A DNA stretch of 10,000 nucleotides from Candidatus Hydrogenedens sp. (GTDB taxonomy: Bacteria > Hydrogenedentota > Hydrogenedentia > Hydrogenedentales > Hydrogenedentaceae), in assembly GCA_020216745.1 (NCBI GenBank), contig JAIWNQ010000008.1:1-10000 (forward strand). The letters run 5' to 3'. The translations under genes were made by a program, and so were the position numbers. Below are positions 1 to 7,161 of this stretch, in pieces. Each line of letters opens with the position of its first letter. The stretch's first letter is position 1. The notes under the pieces were generated by a model, which saw nothing but the letters and a program-made list of their open reading frames with translations, was not told the origin of the DNA and did not search any database.

Positions 1-1
1 G

Positions 2-1147
2 TTTAATCTCCACTGTCATAGTTTTTTTTCATACAACGGATATGGTCTATCCCCGACTGCATTGGTATGGAGAGCGTTACAAAATGATTTTTATGCGATA
101 GGACTTGTAGACTTTGATGTGCTTGATGGTGTAGATGAGTTCTTAGAGGCATGTTCTCTATGTAGGCTTCGTGGTTGTGCTGGTTTTGAAACTCGTATCT
201 TTGTTCCACAATTTGCATCACTTGAAATTAATTCTCCTGGAGAGCCAGGTATTAGTTATCACATTGGGATGGGTTTCACTACCAAAGAGGTAAAGAAACC
301 AGAAGTATTAACAAAACTGAAAAATCTTGCACAAACGCGAATACAAAAGATGTTACAGCAAGTAAACAAATATCTTTCACCCTTGACAATCGATTACACA
401 AATGAGGTTTTACCCTTAACTCCTTGTGGCAATCCAACTGAAAGACATTTATGTACTGCTTATTATCAAAAAAGCAGGTCTTTCTTCTCATCGGAAAAAG
501 ATAGCATCCATTTCTGGTCAGAAAAATTGAGATGTTCTATTAATGACATTGAAAATATTTTTCAAGACCCTGTCAATTTTCAAAATTTGATTCGTTCACG
601 GCTTATGAAATCGGGCGGGCCTGGCTATGTCCCTCCTCAAAAGGAAAATTTCCCTACATTGTTAGAGGTCAACGAGTTTATATTAGCAAATCACGCTATC
701 CCTACCTTTGCCTGGCTTGATGGAACAAGCTCGGGGGAACAAAAAATTGAGGAATTACTAACTATCATGATTCAATCTGGTGTATGTGCTGTGAATATTA
801 TTCCCGACCGCAACTGGAACATTAAAGACCCTGAAATAAAGAAAAGGAAAGTTCAACATCTTTATGATTTTGTGAAACTTGCAAATGATTTATATTTACC
901 TGTATTTATCGGTACAGAATTAAACGCCCCTGGACAAAAATTTGTAGATGATTTGGATACACCTGAATTAACACCTTTTTATCAAACATTTTTAGATGGT
1001 GTTCATATTGCTTACGCCCATACTGTTCTTGAAAAGACTGCTGGCATGGGCTTTACAAGCCCATGGGCACAGAATTATTTTGCGAATAGAAAAGAGCGGT
1101 ATGAGTTCTTTAAGGAAATAGGAGAACGTTTATCACCTGTCATATAA
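2..1147 (+). CDS. PHP-domain protein with divergent metal site (5' end outside window)
   Basis: This is a partial gene. The frame is already open at base 2 and reads F-N-L-H-C-H, the HxH motif that opens PHP (polymerase and histidinol phosphatase) domains, so probably only a few to about twenty N-terminal residues are missing. A TTG at 62 is in frame but would remove the HxH motif, so it is not the start. 381 residues are visible. Seen: H4 and H6, a GFE segment with E63 where PHP proteins usually carry a metal-binding Glu, and further histidines in ERHLC and in AYAHT near the end. Unusual: the common S-D-G is Y-N-G (N12), the common T-D-H is V-D-F (37-39), and the usual late LAHP-like motif reads TFAWLDG (about 234-240). 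PHP proteins are metal-dependent phosphoesterases, and this one may have an altered or weakened site. The substrate is unknown. It is cytosolic, with no signal or membrane segment. The DUF3810 gene follows after 47 bp. PHP membership is fairly sure; activity is not. Confidence 0.82.
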   Translation, partial: FNLHCHSFFSYNGYGLSPTALVWRALQNDFYAIGLVDFDVLDGVDEFLEACSLCRLRGCAGFETRIFVPQFASLEINSPGEPGISYHIGMGFTTKEVKKPEVLTKLKNLAQTRIQKMLQQVNKYLSPLTIDYTNEVLPLTPCGNPTERHLCTAYYQKSRSFFSSEKDSIHFWSEKLRCSINDIENIFQDPVNFQNLIRSRLMKSGGPGYVPPQKENFPTLLEVNEFILANHAIPTFAWLDGTSSGEQKIEELLTIMIQSGVCAVNIIPDRNWNIKDPEIKKRKVQHLYDFVKLANDLYLPVFIGTELNAPGQKFVDDLDTPELTPFYQTFLDGVHIAYAHTVLEKTAGMGFTSPWAQNYFANRKERYEFFKEIGERLSPVI

Positions 1148-1194
1148 TCAATAAATGTATAGTATAAAGGATTAAACAAAGGAAACAACTAATT

Positions 1195-2409
1195 ATGAGT
1201 TCAAACCCGATTCCTCAACCACCACAGAAGAAGAGAATTAAAAAGAGAATCCTTTTGCCATGGTTATTAGGTGTTCTTTTTTGGTGTATTTTTTTATTAT
1301 GGTACCAATACACCCCAAGTAACGATACTGTGGAATTCTTCTATTCATGCGGGCTTTACCGTGCTAATACTCTCATCTTTACCTTGCTTCAACAGACAAC
1401 CACTCACTCTTTTGCAATATGGTTAGTTCCATCCTGTATCTTATTATTTCTCATTCTTTGGATAGCGAATTGGGTTTATATTCGTAAAAAGTTAAAAAAA
1501 TCTCATTTTTGGGGAATCTTCTGGTTAATAAAATGGACATTTATCCTGAGTGGTTTTTTAACAGTGGCTTATTTAGGCTTATGGGGTGCTGGTTATCAAC
1601 GGAAACCAATTGAAGAAAAACTTAGCCTCGAAATTGCAAAGCCAGACGAGGCAGAAGTGAAGAAAATAATGGAACAACTTCTATTTATTATTGTAGATAA
1701 TAATCTTCCGAGGGAACAGCGGAATTCTGAACAGAGTATCCAACAAATCTCAAAAACGATGCAGAAAATCGTAGCAGAATGGGATGAGATACCAATTTAC
1801 CTTCCTTTACACGTTCGCAAAACACCACCAGGTATGTTTTTATTTAATAGCACATCTGGTATGTGTTTTCCACTTACATTAGAACCCCATGTTGACGGAG
1901 CCTTACCTCCACATGCATTTGTTGCAACAGCAAGTCATGAACTCGCACATATTGCGGGTTTCTGTGGAGAAGCAGATGCTAGTTTTGTGGGATATGTAAG
2001 TGCACTACAGAGTGATGACCCTTTTGCTCAATATTCTGTAGCATTAGACATTTACGAACGGCTCGCATCATTTCTACCAGGAGAAGAACGAAAAAAGGCT
2101 ATTGAACAACTACCGTCTGAAGCACAACAGGACTTAAAGGAAGAACGAGAAATTGTGAATAAATATCGTGTAAAATGGTTCTCTGAAATATCATGGAAGG
2201 CTTATGATAAATATCTCAAGTCGCAAGGTGTTAAAGAAGGTGTTCGTGATTACGGAAGGGCTACTAATTTATTCATTGCAGGTATTCGCAAGGGCTTAAT
2301 CTCACTACCCGAAATACAGCAATACCAACCAGATAATACTCCAAGTTCGGAGGAAGCAATGCCAGTGGAAGAACAAAATTCAGAAGAAGAGGGCAACTCG
2401 GATATATAA
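1195..2409 (+). CDS. DUF3810 family membrane protein, putative zinc metallopeptidase
   Basis: 404 residues. The ATG at 1195 follows an AAAGGAAA purine run (1178-1185). A proline-rich, then strongly basic N-terminus (KKRIKKR, 12-18) leads into three hydrophobic segments at about 19-39, 73-96 and 105-133. By the positive-inside rule (basic loop 97-102) the long C-terminal part faces outside the cytoplasm. The segment G-A-G-Y-Q-R (131-136) after the third helix resembles the DUF3810 hallmark. HELAH (248-252) followed by GEADA with E259 is the expected HExxH plus downstream acidic ligand of a zinc peptidase, matching the DUF3810 pattern of HELAH and a following E-A-x-F segment. The tail (about 380-404) is very acidic. 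The family is of unknown function; a membrane-bound peptidase is inferred from the motif. It sits between the PHP gene (47 bp) and purN (55 bp), which gives no clear clue to a substrate. Family assignment is confident; enzymatic activity is unproven. Confidence 0.85.
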   Translation: MSSNPIPQPPQKKRIKKRILLPWLLGVLFWCIFLLWYQYTPSNDTVEFFYSCGLYRANTLIFTLLQQTTTHSFAIWLVPSCILLFLILWIANWVYIRKKLKKSHFWGIFWLIKWTFILSGFLTVAYLGLWGAGYQRKPIEEKLSLEIAKPDEAEVKKIMEQLLFIIVDNNLPREQRNSEQSIQQISKTMQKIVAEWDEIPIYLPLHVRKTPPGMFLFNSTSGMCFPLTLEPHVDGALPPHAFVATASHELAHIAGFCGEADASFVGYVSALQSDDPFAQYSVALDIYERLASFLPGEERKKAIEQLPSEAQQDLKEEREIVNKYRVKWFSEISWKAYDKYLKSQGVKEGVRDYGRATNLFIAGIRKGLISLPEIQQYQPDNTPSSEEAMPVEEQNSEEEGNSDI

Positions 2410-2464
2410 ACATGATATACTTAAAAAAATAATATACATTTTGATATTAAAAGGGACGTAATGT

Positions 2465-3085
2465 ATGCCTGTAAACCTCGCTGTTTTATTGTCGGGAAGT
2501 GGAACAACATTGCAAAATTTAATTGACCGTATTAGAGAAGGCACTTTAGATGCAAAAATTAATGTTGTTATTTCATCCAAATCTACGGCATACGGATTGC
2601 AAAGAGCAAAACAGAACCAAATTCCTACAGTTGTTATTCGACCAAAAGATTTTCCTGATTTTCAAACTTTTAATCAAGAATTATGGAACACTATCCGCAG
2701 GTATTCAGTAGACCTTGTTATTTTAGCAGGCTATCTTTCGCTTATTTCTGTGCCTGATGATTTTAGAAATCGCATAATGAATATTCACCCTGCGTTAATC
2801 CCTGCTTTTTGTGGGAAGGGTATGTATGGTCATTATGTCCACGAAGCAGTATTAAAAGCAGGGGTAAAAGTTACTGGATGCACTGTCCATTTTGTTGATG
2901 AGCATTATGACCATGGTCCGATTATCCTTCAAGAAGCGGTGCCTGTTCTTGATGGTGATACTCCAGAAACACTGGCTGAACGAGTTCAGGCTAAAGAGCG
3001 GAAACTCTATCCCCTTGCTATTCAGTTGTTTGCAGAAAATCGACTTAGAGTAGAAGGAAATAAAGTTCACATAATACCTAAATAG
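2465..3085 (+). CDS. purN: Phosphoribosylglycinamide formyltransferase (GAR transformylase)
   Basis: 206 residues, the usual length for PurN. The enzyme transfers a formyl group from 10-formyltetrahydrofolate to glycinamide ribonucleotide, the third step of de novo purine synthesis, in the cytosol. Seen: an N-terminal LLSGSGTTLQN phosphate-binding loop (8-18), the strand LVILAGYLSL, the catalytic N106-I-H108-P motif at the same numbering as in E. coli, the AFCGKGMYG segment, and VHFVDEHYDHGPII with D149 in place of the E. coli catalytic Asp144. The small offset comes from an insertion after the NIHP loop. The ATG at 2465 is chosen because AAGGGA (2451-2456) lies 8 nt upstream; an ATG at 2461 is out of frame. 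No other purine genes are visible, so it is separated from the rest of the pathway here. The DUF2804 gene follows after 21 bp, probably on the same transcript. Function is near certain. Confidence 0.96.
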   Translation: MPVNLAVLLSGSGTTLQNLIDRIREGTLDAKINVVISSKSTAYGLQRAKQNQIPTVVIRPKDFPDFQTFNQELWNTIRRYSVDLVILAGYLSLISVPDDFRNRIMNIHPALIPAFCGKGMYGHYVHEAVLKAGVKVTGCTVHFVDEHYDHGPIILQEAVPVLDGDTPETLAERVQAKERKLYPLAIQLFAENRLRVEGNKVHIIPK

Positions 3086-3106
3086 ATTGGAAAAAGAGAA
3101 GGGAAT

Positions 3107-4123
3107 ATGTCTCTGCAACAGGTAACATCGCATTCAAAAATTCCGTTATGTTTGCCGAATGGATGCTTAAATAAAGAGGCTATTCGTTGGGATAGTTATC
3201 CATTTGTTGACGCAAAATTATATAAAGATTGGGGAAGAAAAAAACAATGGATGTATTGGGCAGTAGTATCTCCAGACGGTGTTTTTGCAACTGTAATTGC
3301 AGATGCTGACTATATGAAGATTGGTTCTGTGTATCTTGCAATGTTCAATAAAAATAACCCTATTGAAAAAGCAAGCATCCAGTTTACGAAACAACAGATA
3401 CATATTCCTCCCAATCCTTATGAGGAAGCATATTTTAAGCATAAAAACATGTGGCTTGAATATCGAATAGAGCAAGGCTCAACAAATTTATACGCAAGAA
3501 CACATATCCATGGCCAAGAATTTATTGCAAATATAGAAATATTTAGGGATATGGACTTCCCCACATTAAATGTTGTCATTCCATGGACAGAACGACGTTT
3601 TCAGTTCACATCAAAACAATTACCATTTCCAGCAAGAGGAAAAGTACGATATAAAGATATGGTACTTGAATTTAATGAAAAAGACACGTTTGCATGTCTG
3701 GATTACGGTTCGGGCAAATGGAAATATAAGACGGATTGGAACTGGTCTGCTGGTTATGGTATCGATACTCAAGGTAGAAAGGTTGCTATAAACTTAGGGG
3801 CACAATGGACAGATGGAACAGGACAGAATGAAAACGGTTTATGGATTGACAACCAATTTTTTAAAATTCATGAAGAGGTTACATTTATATGGGACAAAAA
3901 AGAACCGCTCCATCCTTGGCATATAAGAAGTAAAACCTCGGATGATATTGATTTGACTTTTAGTCCGTTTCATATCCGACCCGATAAGACCAATTTGATA
4001 TTGCTAAAATCGGAAGTGGTTCAATGTTTTGGAACCTTTTGTGGTAAAATAAAACTTGGAAATGAAAATATAGAGATAATATCATTAATAGGTTGGGCAG
4101 AGGAACATCATGCTTATTGGTAA
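3107..4123 (+). CDS. DUF2804 domain-containing protein
   Basis: 338 residues covering the whole domain. The family pattern is recognisable throughout: an N-terminal LPNGCLN start, a W-G-R-K-K-Q-W-M-Y-W segment (about 42-51), SPDGVFATVIADADY, a central D-W-N-W-S-A-G-Y-G stretch, WTDGTGQNENGLW with the invariant TDGTG, and the terminal GWAEEHHAYW. The tryptophan-rich beta-strand pattern suggests a lipocalin-like or tocopherol-cyclase-like barrel fold (inference). No signal peptide or membrane helix is visible, so it is likely cytosolic. The biochemical role of DUF2804 is not established and I do not assign one. The ATG at 3107 follows GAAGGGA (3098-3104) at unusually short spacing; no better in-frame start is evident. 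It is 21 bp after purN and is followed directly by a small hairpin, so it may be the last gene of the first transcript. Confidence 0.88.
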   Translation: MSLQQVTSHSKIPLCLPNGCLNKEAIRWDSYPFVDAKLYKDWGRKKQWMYWAVVSPDGVFATVIADADYMKIGSVYLAMFNKNNPIEKASIQFTKQQIHIPPNPYEEAYFKHKNMWLEYRIEQGSTNLYARTHIHGQEFIANIEIFRDMDFPTLNVVIPWTERRFQFTSKQLPFPARGKVRYKDMVLEFNEKDTFACLDYGSGKWKYKTDWNWSAGYGIDTQGRKVAINLGAQWTDGTGQNENGLWIDNQFFKIHEEVTFIWDKKEPLHPWHIRSKTSDDIDLTFSPFHIRPDKTNLILLKSEVVQCFGTFCGKIKLGNENIEIISLIGWAEEHHAYW

Positions 4124-4141
4124 AAATTTGGGAACAAATTT
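4124..4141 (+). terminator. Small GNRA-capped hairpin just after the DUF2804 stop codon
   Basis: A perfect 7-bp inverted repeat (AAATTTG / CAAATTT) encloses the loop GGAA, which fits the stable GNRA tetraloop pattern. It starts at the base after the TAA stop of the DUF2804 gene. The stem is AT-rich with one G-C pair and no T-run follows, so it is not a standard intrinsic terminator. It may act as a weak terminator, an mRNA 3'-end stabiliser, or nothing. Confidence 0.3.
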
Positions 4142-4155
4142 GCTTATTGATTAGT

Positions 4156-4166
4156 TATAATATAAT
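4156..4166 (+). promoter_or_regulatory. Possible -10 region upstream of the MshEN-cNMP gene
   Basis: Two overlapping TATAAT hexamers (4156-4161 and 4161-4166) lie in the 81-bp gap before the ATG at 4205. A weak TTGCTT (4140-4145) sits 15 bp before the second hexamer, so the -35 match is poor. In AT-rich DNA a TATAAT is expected often by chance. The position, after a gene end and hairpin, makes a promoter plausible. Confidence 0.25.
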
Positions 4167-4204
4167 TACTAAAGTAAATAATATGTTTATTAAAGGTATG
4201 TGTT

Positions 4205-5455
4205 ATGATGAGATGGGAGAAAAAAAAGGTAACTTCCGACAAATCAACAATAACAAAAATTACTCGGCCTGATGGAAGTACAGTCCAGTCAGAAGAACAA
4301 CCACGTACAACTATCAAAAATATAGGTTCTCTACAGGAACTAATCCAACAAATAGGGAATATTCCTCAATGGAAATTCAACGAGGCACTAAAAGAATCGC
4401 AACGGACAGGAAAATTTATTATTGAGATTCTCGAGGAAAAGGGAATTATTAGTCATGACTCCATCATGTCCTTACTAATTAAGCAATGTAAAATTCCTTT
4501 AGTAAGTCTACTCAGTTATTCAATTGACAGTAAAGTCGTAAAGATGATACCCCCAGAAATTTGTGATAAATATCGAATACTTCCTATTGATAAAATGGGT
4601 AATACAATAACCCTTGCTATGGTGAACCCTCTGGATGCTGAAGCCATTAAAACAGCAAAACAATACTGTCCTAATTTGCAAATACGTCCAATATTGTGCT
4701 CATACAAAGAATTTGAAAAGGTAAAAAGAAGATATCTTCCTACCATGGAAGGAACTACCACGGGTCAAAAGGTTGAGGAGAACACATCTCCTGAACAATC
4801 AATATCTTCGCAAGAGGAACAAATTGAAACTATACCTGAGGCTGTTCCTGTGGAACCTGAATTACTTGACCCTGAAACACAAGAAAAGATTCAGCAAGAG
4901 CATTCATTTTTACATACAGTATTTACAGAGCCAATAAGTGTAGAAACATCAAAAATTAAGGTTAATGTTGAAAAAGAAGACTTCTCACTTCAAGACCTTG
5001 CCGCTTCCATGATTAGTAGTTTGCAAGGTTCGTATGAATTACTTATCCGTAAAATAAAACTTTTTAACACCTTAACGCCAGAGGAGGTTGCTAATATCTT
5101 TGTTCGTTGTCAACAAATACACCTGAACGAAGGGGATGTTTTGTTCTCAAAGGGTGATATTGGAAAAAGTCTTTATGTCCTTATCAGTGGGGAGCTTGAA
5201 GTATTTGATGATGAAAAACAAATATGTTGTTTATCACCAGGAGAGATGGTTGGTGAAATGGCAGTGATTACACAAAACAAAAGAAGTGCAAGTGTCAGAG
5301 CAAAAGAAGACTCTGTCCTTTTAGAAATAAATATTAATGACCTTTATCGGGTTATCCCCCCTATCGTTGCAATCAAACTACTAACAAATATTGTCTTTAC
5401 TCTTAGTGAACGTCTACAAACCATAAACGAAAAACTTGCTTCGAAAACAAAATAG
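4205..5455 (+). CDS. MshEN/GspE-N-like domain protein with C-terminal cyclic-nucleotide-binding domain
   Basis: 416 residues, no signal peptide or membrane segment. After a polar start (1-40), residues about 45-178 match the N-terminal domain of type II secretion/type IV pilus ATPases (MshEN, T2SSE_N): R67-T-G-K with the GIISHDSIMSLLIKQ helix, IPLVSL, the IPPEICDKYRILPI segment and MVNPLDAEAI. No ATPase Walker motifs follow. An acidic Glu/Pro-rich linker (about 180-250) leads to a cNMP-binding domain at about 286-405, starting LFNTLTPEEV, with GDVLFSKGDIGKSLYVLISGE and a phosphate-binding cassette G350-E351-M-A-V-I then R360-S-A. The key Gly-Glu and Arg are present, so nucleotide binding is plausible. 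No helix-turn-helix or enzymatic output domain is seen, so it probably works through protein contacts. Some MshEN domains bind c-di-GMP, but that is not shown here. AAAGG (4192-4196) sits 8 nt before the ATG at 4205; an ATG at 4208 is an alternative. It appears to be a single-gene transcript. Confidence 0.85.
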   Translation: MMRWEKKKVTSDKSTITKITRPDGSTVQSEEQPRTTIKNIGSLQELIQQIGNIPQWKFNEALKESQRTGKFIIEILEEKGIISHDSIMSLLIKQCKIPLVSLLSYSIDSKVVKMIPPEICDKYRILPIDKMGNTITLAMVNPLDAEAIKTAKQYCPNLQIRPILCSYKEFEKVKRRYLPTMEGTTTGQKVEENTSPEQSISSQEEQIETIPEAVPVEPELLDPETQEKIQQEHSFLHTVFTEPISVETSKIKVNVEKEDFSLQDLAASMISSLQGSYELLIRKIKLFNTLTPEEVANIFVRCQQIHLNEGDVLFSKGDIGKSLYVLISGELEVFDDEKQICCLSPGEMVGEMAVITQNKRSASVRAKEDSVLLEININDLYRVIPPIVAIKLLTNIVFTLSERLQTINEKLASKTK

Positions 5456-5511
5456 CCAACCCCTTCCCCCACATAATGAGTTTCATGTATTTATTATAAA
5501 AATATAATCCA

Positions 5512-5551
5512 GATACCTTTATCTTTAAGGGTATCATCAGCGTCCCTGATG
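5512..5551 (+). terminator. Two adjacent hairpins 3' of the MshEN-cNMP gene
   Basis: The first hairpin is a 10-bp stem (5512-5521 with 5526-5535, one G-U wobble, loop TCTT). It abuts a second of 5-6 bp (ATCAG/CTGAT, 5536-5540 with 5546-5550, loop CGTCC; C5535-G5551 could extend it if the first stem frays). They lie about 57 nt after the stop codon of the upstream gene. No T-run follows, so a standard intrinsic terminator is not supported; a factor-dependent end, an mRNA-stabilising structure or a small structured RNA is possible. Confidence 0.4.
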
Positions 5552-5788
5552 TTGAAAAATGAAGTGTATAGGACAAACAAAATACAATCCATTAACAGTA
5601 TAGACACAATTTATTAGGTAAATAGACCAACACAATATTAACGTTATCTTAAAATAATGTAAGCACACATACATAAATTTATATAGCAAGTAATGTGTTT
5701 TCATAATATATTTCTATATTAGTATATTGGGCAATAAATGGGTTGCATTTTGTTTTTTTGCTTGTTTCTTTCTTCAGATAAATCGCGT

Positions 5789-5794
5789 TATAAT
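5789..5794 (+). promoter_or_regulatory. Possible -10 box for the ceramidase-like/GT39/GH28 operon
   Basis: A perfect TATAAT lies 49 bp before the ATG at 5844, a sensible leader length for the first gene of an operon. A T-rich stretch precedes it (5747-5772), but no good TTGACA-like -35 lies at 16-18 bp; TTGTTT (5762-5767) is 21 bp away. It is supported by position and the hexamer only. Confidence 0.3.
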
Positions 5795-5843
5795 ATGGAT
5801 TATCATCCTCCAAAATTAATTTTTAAAGATAAGGATACTAAAT

Positions 5844-7151
5844 ATGAAGAACCTCTGTGTTTCAATATTGCTAATCACAACTATTTTTACTCTCCTTCTA
5901 TGTTTTTCAGTCTCTGCAGTGGACAAAGATAAGGACAAAGATATGTTGTATGTTGGCTCTGCTAAACGAATTGTTACTCCAGACCCATTGTTGCCCGTAT
6001 CAGGCGGGGTAGGGACGCCAGAACCTGTAGAGAAAAAAATTGGTGATTTGTTTGCTCGTACAATGGTTATGAAAAAAGGAGATGTTGCGGTAGCCATAGT
6101 GAGCCTTGACTTTTTAGGTTGGTCATCTGTATTGGCGGATAAAATCCGTGCACTTGCTCCTCAAATTCCACCTGAAAATATCATTGTGGGTGTCACACAT
6201 ACACATAGTGCACCAGAAACCTATGGATTTGTTGATGAGAAAGGGAATTGTTCCGCAGATTTAAAATACCTCGACTGGGTATGTCAACAAGCGGGTGAAG
6301 CAATTAACGAGGCGTATAAGAATATGAAGCCTGCCTACCTAAAAATTGCTATGGGTGAGGCAAAAGGAAAAATCGCTTATAATTATTATGCAGATGAATT
6401 ATATGACCATCGTTGTAGCGTATTGCAGGCTATCTCAGCAGAAAAGAAAAAGGAAGGAAAGCCTATTGTAACATTAGTAAATTATGCTATTCATCCAGAA
6501 GTTATTGGAGACAGTCAGAAAATTTTGTCGCCAGATCTCTGCGGTCCCTTATATGACAAGATTGAAGCAGACACGGGGGGCATGGCTATGTTTATGAACA
6601 GTGCTCAGGGCGGTATGGTCACAGCAGATTGTCGTGGACCGAATGGGGATATTCAGACATGGGATGAATGTGTCCGTATTGGCGAATTGTTAGCCAGCGA
6701 AGCATTGCGTATTGTAAAGGATGCCCCTGTTCAGAAAAACCCCACATTATATTGCACCAATACCCCTGTCGAATTTCCAATTGATTCTCCACTACTCCGT
6801 ATGATTTTGAAGAATTCGCCAATAAAGTATCCTATTACAGAAAAAAATACAATACCTTCACGAATTAATTTGATTAATGTTGGGACTGCCCAAATTGTAA
6901 CGATACCTGGTGAAGCCCTACCTAATATTGGTTTTTACTTAAAACGCAAAATGCCTACTCCACATCCATTTTTGTTCGGATTGACAAATGATGCTTTTGG
7001 TTACATCCTTACCAAAGTGGATTGGAACAGTTTCAAAAGGTATGAATATATTTCAAGGACGGGATTGGGAGAAATGACAGGAGAAATCCTTATCGATACG
7101 ATATTAAACTTAGTCAATCAATCTCCTAAACCCGACCCTGTTGAAAAATAA
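5844..7151 (+). CDS. Secreted neutral/alkaline ceramidase N-domain family hydrolase
   Basis: 435 residues. The ATG at 5844 has AAGGA (5831-5835) 8 nt upstream and starts a Sec signal peptide: K2, a hydrophobic core to about residue 22, and probable cleavage after S-V-S-A (25). A Lys-Asp run follows. Motifs of the neutral/alkaline non-lysosomal ceramidase N-terminal domain (PF04734) occur in order: the TPDPLLPVSGG start region, T118-H-T-H121-S-A-P, N-Y-A-I-H217-P, N-S253-A-Q-G-G, P-G-E357-A, and N-D-A-F-G-Y387. In characterised ceramidases the equivalent His, His, Glu and Tyr bind zinc and a Ser follows the conserved Asn, so the metal site looks complete. True bacterial ceramidases are about 650 residues or more with a C-terminal immunoglobulin-like domain; this has only the catalytic-type domain. 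Ceramide is therefore not a safe substrate call; an extracytoplasmic amidase or ester hydrolase is safer. It is first in an operon, 10 bp before the GT39 gene. Confidence 0.88.
   Translation: MKNLCVSILLITTIFTLLLCFSVSAVDKDKDKDMLYVGSAKRIVTPDPLLPVSGGVGTPEPVEKKIGDLFARTMVMKKGDVAVAIVSLDFLGWSSVLADKIRALAPQIPPENIIVGVTHTHSAPETYGFVDEKGNCSADLKYLDWVCQQAGEAINEAYKNMKPAYLKIAMGEAKGKIAYNYYADELYDHRCSVLQAISAEKKKEGKPIVTLVNYAIHPEVIGDSQKILSPDLCGPLYDKIEADTGGMAMFMNSAQGGMVTADCRGPNGDIQTWDECVRIGELLASEALRIVKDAPVQKNPTLYCTNTPVEFPIDSPLLRMILKNSPIKYPITEKNTIPSRINLINVGTAQIVTIPGEALPNIGFYLKRKMPTPHPFLFGLTNDAFGYILTKVDWNSFKRYEYISRTGLGEMTGEILIDTILNLVNQSPKPDPVEK
5921..5944 (+). repeat. Two 12-nt tandem units encoding a Lys-Asp run
   Basis: GGACAAAGATAA (5921-5932) is followed by GGACAAAGATAT (5933-5944), 11 of 12 bases identical. 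In frame they encode the alternating D-K-D-K-D-K-D run just after the predicted signal cleavage site. This looks like a small in-frame duplication in a tolerant linker. Confidence 0.7.
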
Positions 7152-7161
7152 TAAAAGGTAA

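Larger units (their letters stand above)
5456..5843. other. 388-bp intergenic region before the ceramidase-like operon
   Basis: This is the longest non-coding stretch in the window and very AT-rich. It contains a pyrimidine run just after the stop codon (5459-5470), two adjacent hairpins (5512-5551), an AT-only inverted repeat with 7-bp arms TAATATA/TATATTA (5704-5721), and a possible -10 box (5789-5794). I see no tRNA, no convincing small gene and no known riboswitch. A 64-codon open frame from 5738 overlaps the next gene and has no protein-like character. Confidence 0.6.

Noticed and set aside
62..64. TTG as the start of the PHP gene
   Set aside because: The frame is open upstream to base 2 and encodes the HxH metal motif of the PHP domain, so the true start lies before the window.
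5704..5721. AT-only inverted repeat with 7-bp arms as an operator
   Set aside because: The arms contain only A and T in a very AT-rich region, so chance is a sufficient explanation; it is noted in the intergenic entry only.
5895..5906. Possible lipobox (L-L-L-C) in the ceramidase-like signal peptide
   Set aside because: The residue before Cys20 is Leu instead of Gly, Ala or Ser, and a good signal peptidase I site (S-V-S-A) follows.
5738..5932. 64-codon open frame on the + strand upstream of and overlapping the ceramidase-like gene
   Set aside because: No ribosome-binding site, unprotein-like composition, and it overlaps the signal-peptide region of a well-supported gene in another frame.
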